Below are positions 33,355 to 34,027 of a DNA stretch of 34,027 nucleotides, one piece after another (positions within the stretch are counted from its first letter, which is position 1; each line of letters begins with the position of its first letter). This DNA is from Phytoactinopolyspora halophila (GTDB lineage: Bacteria > Actinomycetota > Actinomycetes > Jiangellales > Jiangellaceae). The stretch is taken from assembly GCF_003287285.1 (NCBI RefSeq), contig NZ_QMIG01000047.1, positions 1 through 34,027 on the forward strand, in the 5' to 3' direction. Under the pieces are notes generated by a model, which was not told the origin of the DNA, ran no database searches, and saw only the letters and a list, made by a program, of their open reading frames with translations. Made by a program: the position numbers and the translations under genes.

Positions 33355-33440
33355 TCGAGCGGCGGTCGAGTGGCGGTCGAGCAGCGGTCCAGCGGCAGTC
33401 CAGCGGCGGCCAAGCGGCGGTCGAGCAGCAGTCCAGCGGC
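33355..33440. repeat. 10/11-bp degenerate tandem repeat
   Basis: About eight units of (G/A)GCGGC(G/A)GTC(G/C)A run head to tail. Non-coding. Confidence 0.75.
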
Positions 33441-33669
33441 GTAAGGGAACATGGACACGCCGATTTCCCCTGTTCGGGGCTACCAAGCTGCCCCCTTCAG
33501 AGGCACTGTGCTCACATCACGCGTCGGAACCGGGACGAACGCGCGAAACGAGTAGCTGGATGCGGATGAGTTGGCCGACGTGGCCGCGCTCCGGAATGCC
33601 GACGATCGGATGAGAGACCAAGACCGTCAAGATCGTCGCCGAAGCGCTTTCGCTCGACGAGCCGGTCTG

Positions 33670-34027
33670 TCAGTCTTCTTCACCCGGTTCTGATGGTGAG
33701 CGTCGAGGGGTCTCGTCCGGTGCAGACGACTCGCTGGACTTGGGCTCTTCTGGGTGATCGGGTTCTTCGGTGGAGTCCGAGTCATCGGCCCCGTCACCGC
33801 ACTCTTCTGGATCAGGCGACTCCTCGGATTCAGGCTCGTCCGATTCAGAATCCCCGGACTCGGGGTCGTCAGACTCGGGCTCCTCATCCTCCGGTTCGTC
33901 GTCCGACTCCCTGAGCACCTGTGGGCATTCCGGAGGTTCGGGTGACTCGGGCGAATCGGTCGGATCCGGCGACTCCGTGGGCTCCGGCGACTCCGTGGGC
34001 TCCGGCGACTCCGTGGGCTCCGGCGAC
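33670..34027 (-). CDS. C-terminal part of a repeat-tailed acidic protein (N-terminus off the window)
   Basis: The minus-strand frame is open from the right edge to a stop at 33670-33672, about 119 residues. At the edge it reads SPEPTE hexapeptides, then a long Glu/Asp/Ser/Pro region (DDEPEDEEPESDDPESGDSE), and ends RRSPSEPGEED. This is the same type of low-complexity tail as that of the protein at the left edge. Nothing can be said of the N-terminal domain or function. Confidence 0.75.
   Translation of the reverse strand, partial: SPEPTESPEPTESPEPTESPDPTDSPESPEPPECPQVLRESDDEPEDEEPESDDPESGDSESDEPESEESPDPEECGDGADDSDSTEEPDHPEEPKSSESSAPDETPRRSPSEPGEED
33962..34027 (-). repeat. 18-bp tandem repeat at the right window edge
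   Basis: Units at 33962-33979, 33980-33997 and 33998-34015 plus 12 bases of a fourth; the first differs at one base. In frame on the minus strand each encodes SPEPTE or a variant. Confidence 0.93.

Larger units (their letters stand above)
32555..33669. other. 1.1-kb repeat-rich region upstream of rpsA, no credible gene
   Basis: The first 200 bases are lower in GC and must hold the rpsA promoter and leader, but no clear -35/-10 pair stands out. 32911-33060 carries degenerate GCGAGCGGCTCCCC and TCGCCGAGAGGGG repeats, 33125-33286 is composite element copy C, and 33355-33440 is a GCGGTC(G/C)A array. 33441-33669 shows nothing definite beyond an AAGCGCTT at 33642. Translations of this region are Arg/Ser/Pro-rich and do not look like proteins. 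Confidence 0.7.

Noticed and set aside
33554-33669. Coding-like fragment reading KIVAEALSLDEPVCQ on the plus strand
   Set aside because: The frame is interrupted upstream by a stop and continues into the antisense of the acidic tail; too short to call a pseudogene.
1-34027. Window as a circular replicon joining the two repeat-tailed proteins
   Set aside because: Direct joining would be out of frame, the two repeats differ in period and sequence, and the genes are core chromosomal ones.

Overview
The window is a high-GC chromosomal segment from an actinobacterium. WhiA, a mycothiol-dependent-type isomerase, a CoaE with a fused GrpB domain, and a cello-oligosaccharide operon with CebR/CelR-type operators all point to a mycelial (Streptomyces-like) actinomycete. 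I cannot name the genus. No rRNA, tRNA, transposase or CRISPR array is visible.

Layout. 1-7177 (minus strand): uvrC, rapZ, yvcK, whiA (the conserved actinobacterial block), then a small lipoprotein, an ECF sigma factor and a translationally coupled membrane protein whose repetitive tail runs off the left edge. 7482-8204 (plus): a small mechanosensitive-channel-like membrane protein, followed by a hairpin and a 22-bp tandem repeat. 8472-14624 (plus): a complete cello-oligosaccharide uptake operon, cebE-cebF-cebG-bglC-cebR, with two LacI-type operators in front. 14625-16272: 1.65 kb without credible genes but full of repeats and perfect hairpins. 16273-24541: uvrA, a divergent pair (DinB/maleylpyruvate isomerase-like and metallo-beta-lactamase fold), a small membrane protein, an SH3/peptidase-like wall protein, and uvrB. 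24955-28909: a Tat-exported amidase with a golvesin/Xly-like C-terminus, a MocR/PdxR-type regulator, and a divergent flavin-binding PNPOx-like protein with a regular operator array between them. 28848-32554 (minus): coaE-grpB fusion, an Asp-tailed lipoprotein, rpsA. 32555-33669: a second repeat-rich non-coding stretch. 33670 to the right edge: the acidic C-terminus of another repeat-tailed protein.

How the genes work together. UvrA, UvrB and UvrC, the whole nucleotide-excision repair set, are encoded within 20 kb. The ceb operon imports and cleaves cellobiose/cellotriose under its own last-gene repressor; no ATPase gene is present, as expected where a shared MsiK-type ATPase serves several importers. 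RapZ, YvcK and WhiA are overlapping genes and are presumably co-translated.

The most unusual material is non-coding: (1) three same-orientation copies of a composite element (TGCACG palindrome array, then AAGCGCTT, then TCAGCGTGCACGGC); (2) a 23-bp perfect hairpin beside a 9-bp hairpin with the same core; (3) a dispersed ATGATCAT-centred inverted-repeat element; (4) three 10-bp boxes spaced exactly 25 bp apart at the mocR promoter; (5) several start codons placed 6-7 nt after a TANNNT hexamer, suggesting leaderless transcripts. Both window edges lie inside tandem repeats that encode proline/acid-rich tails.
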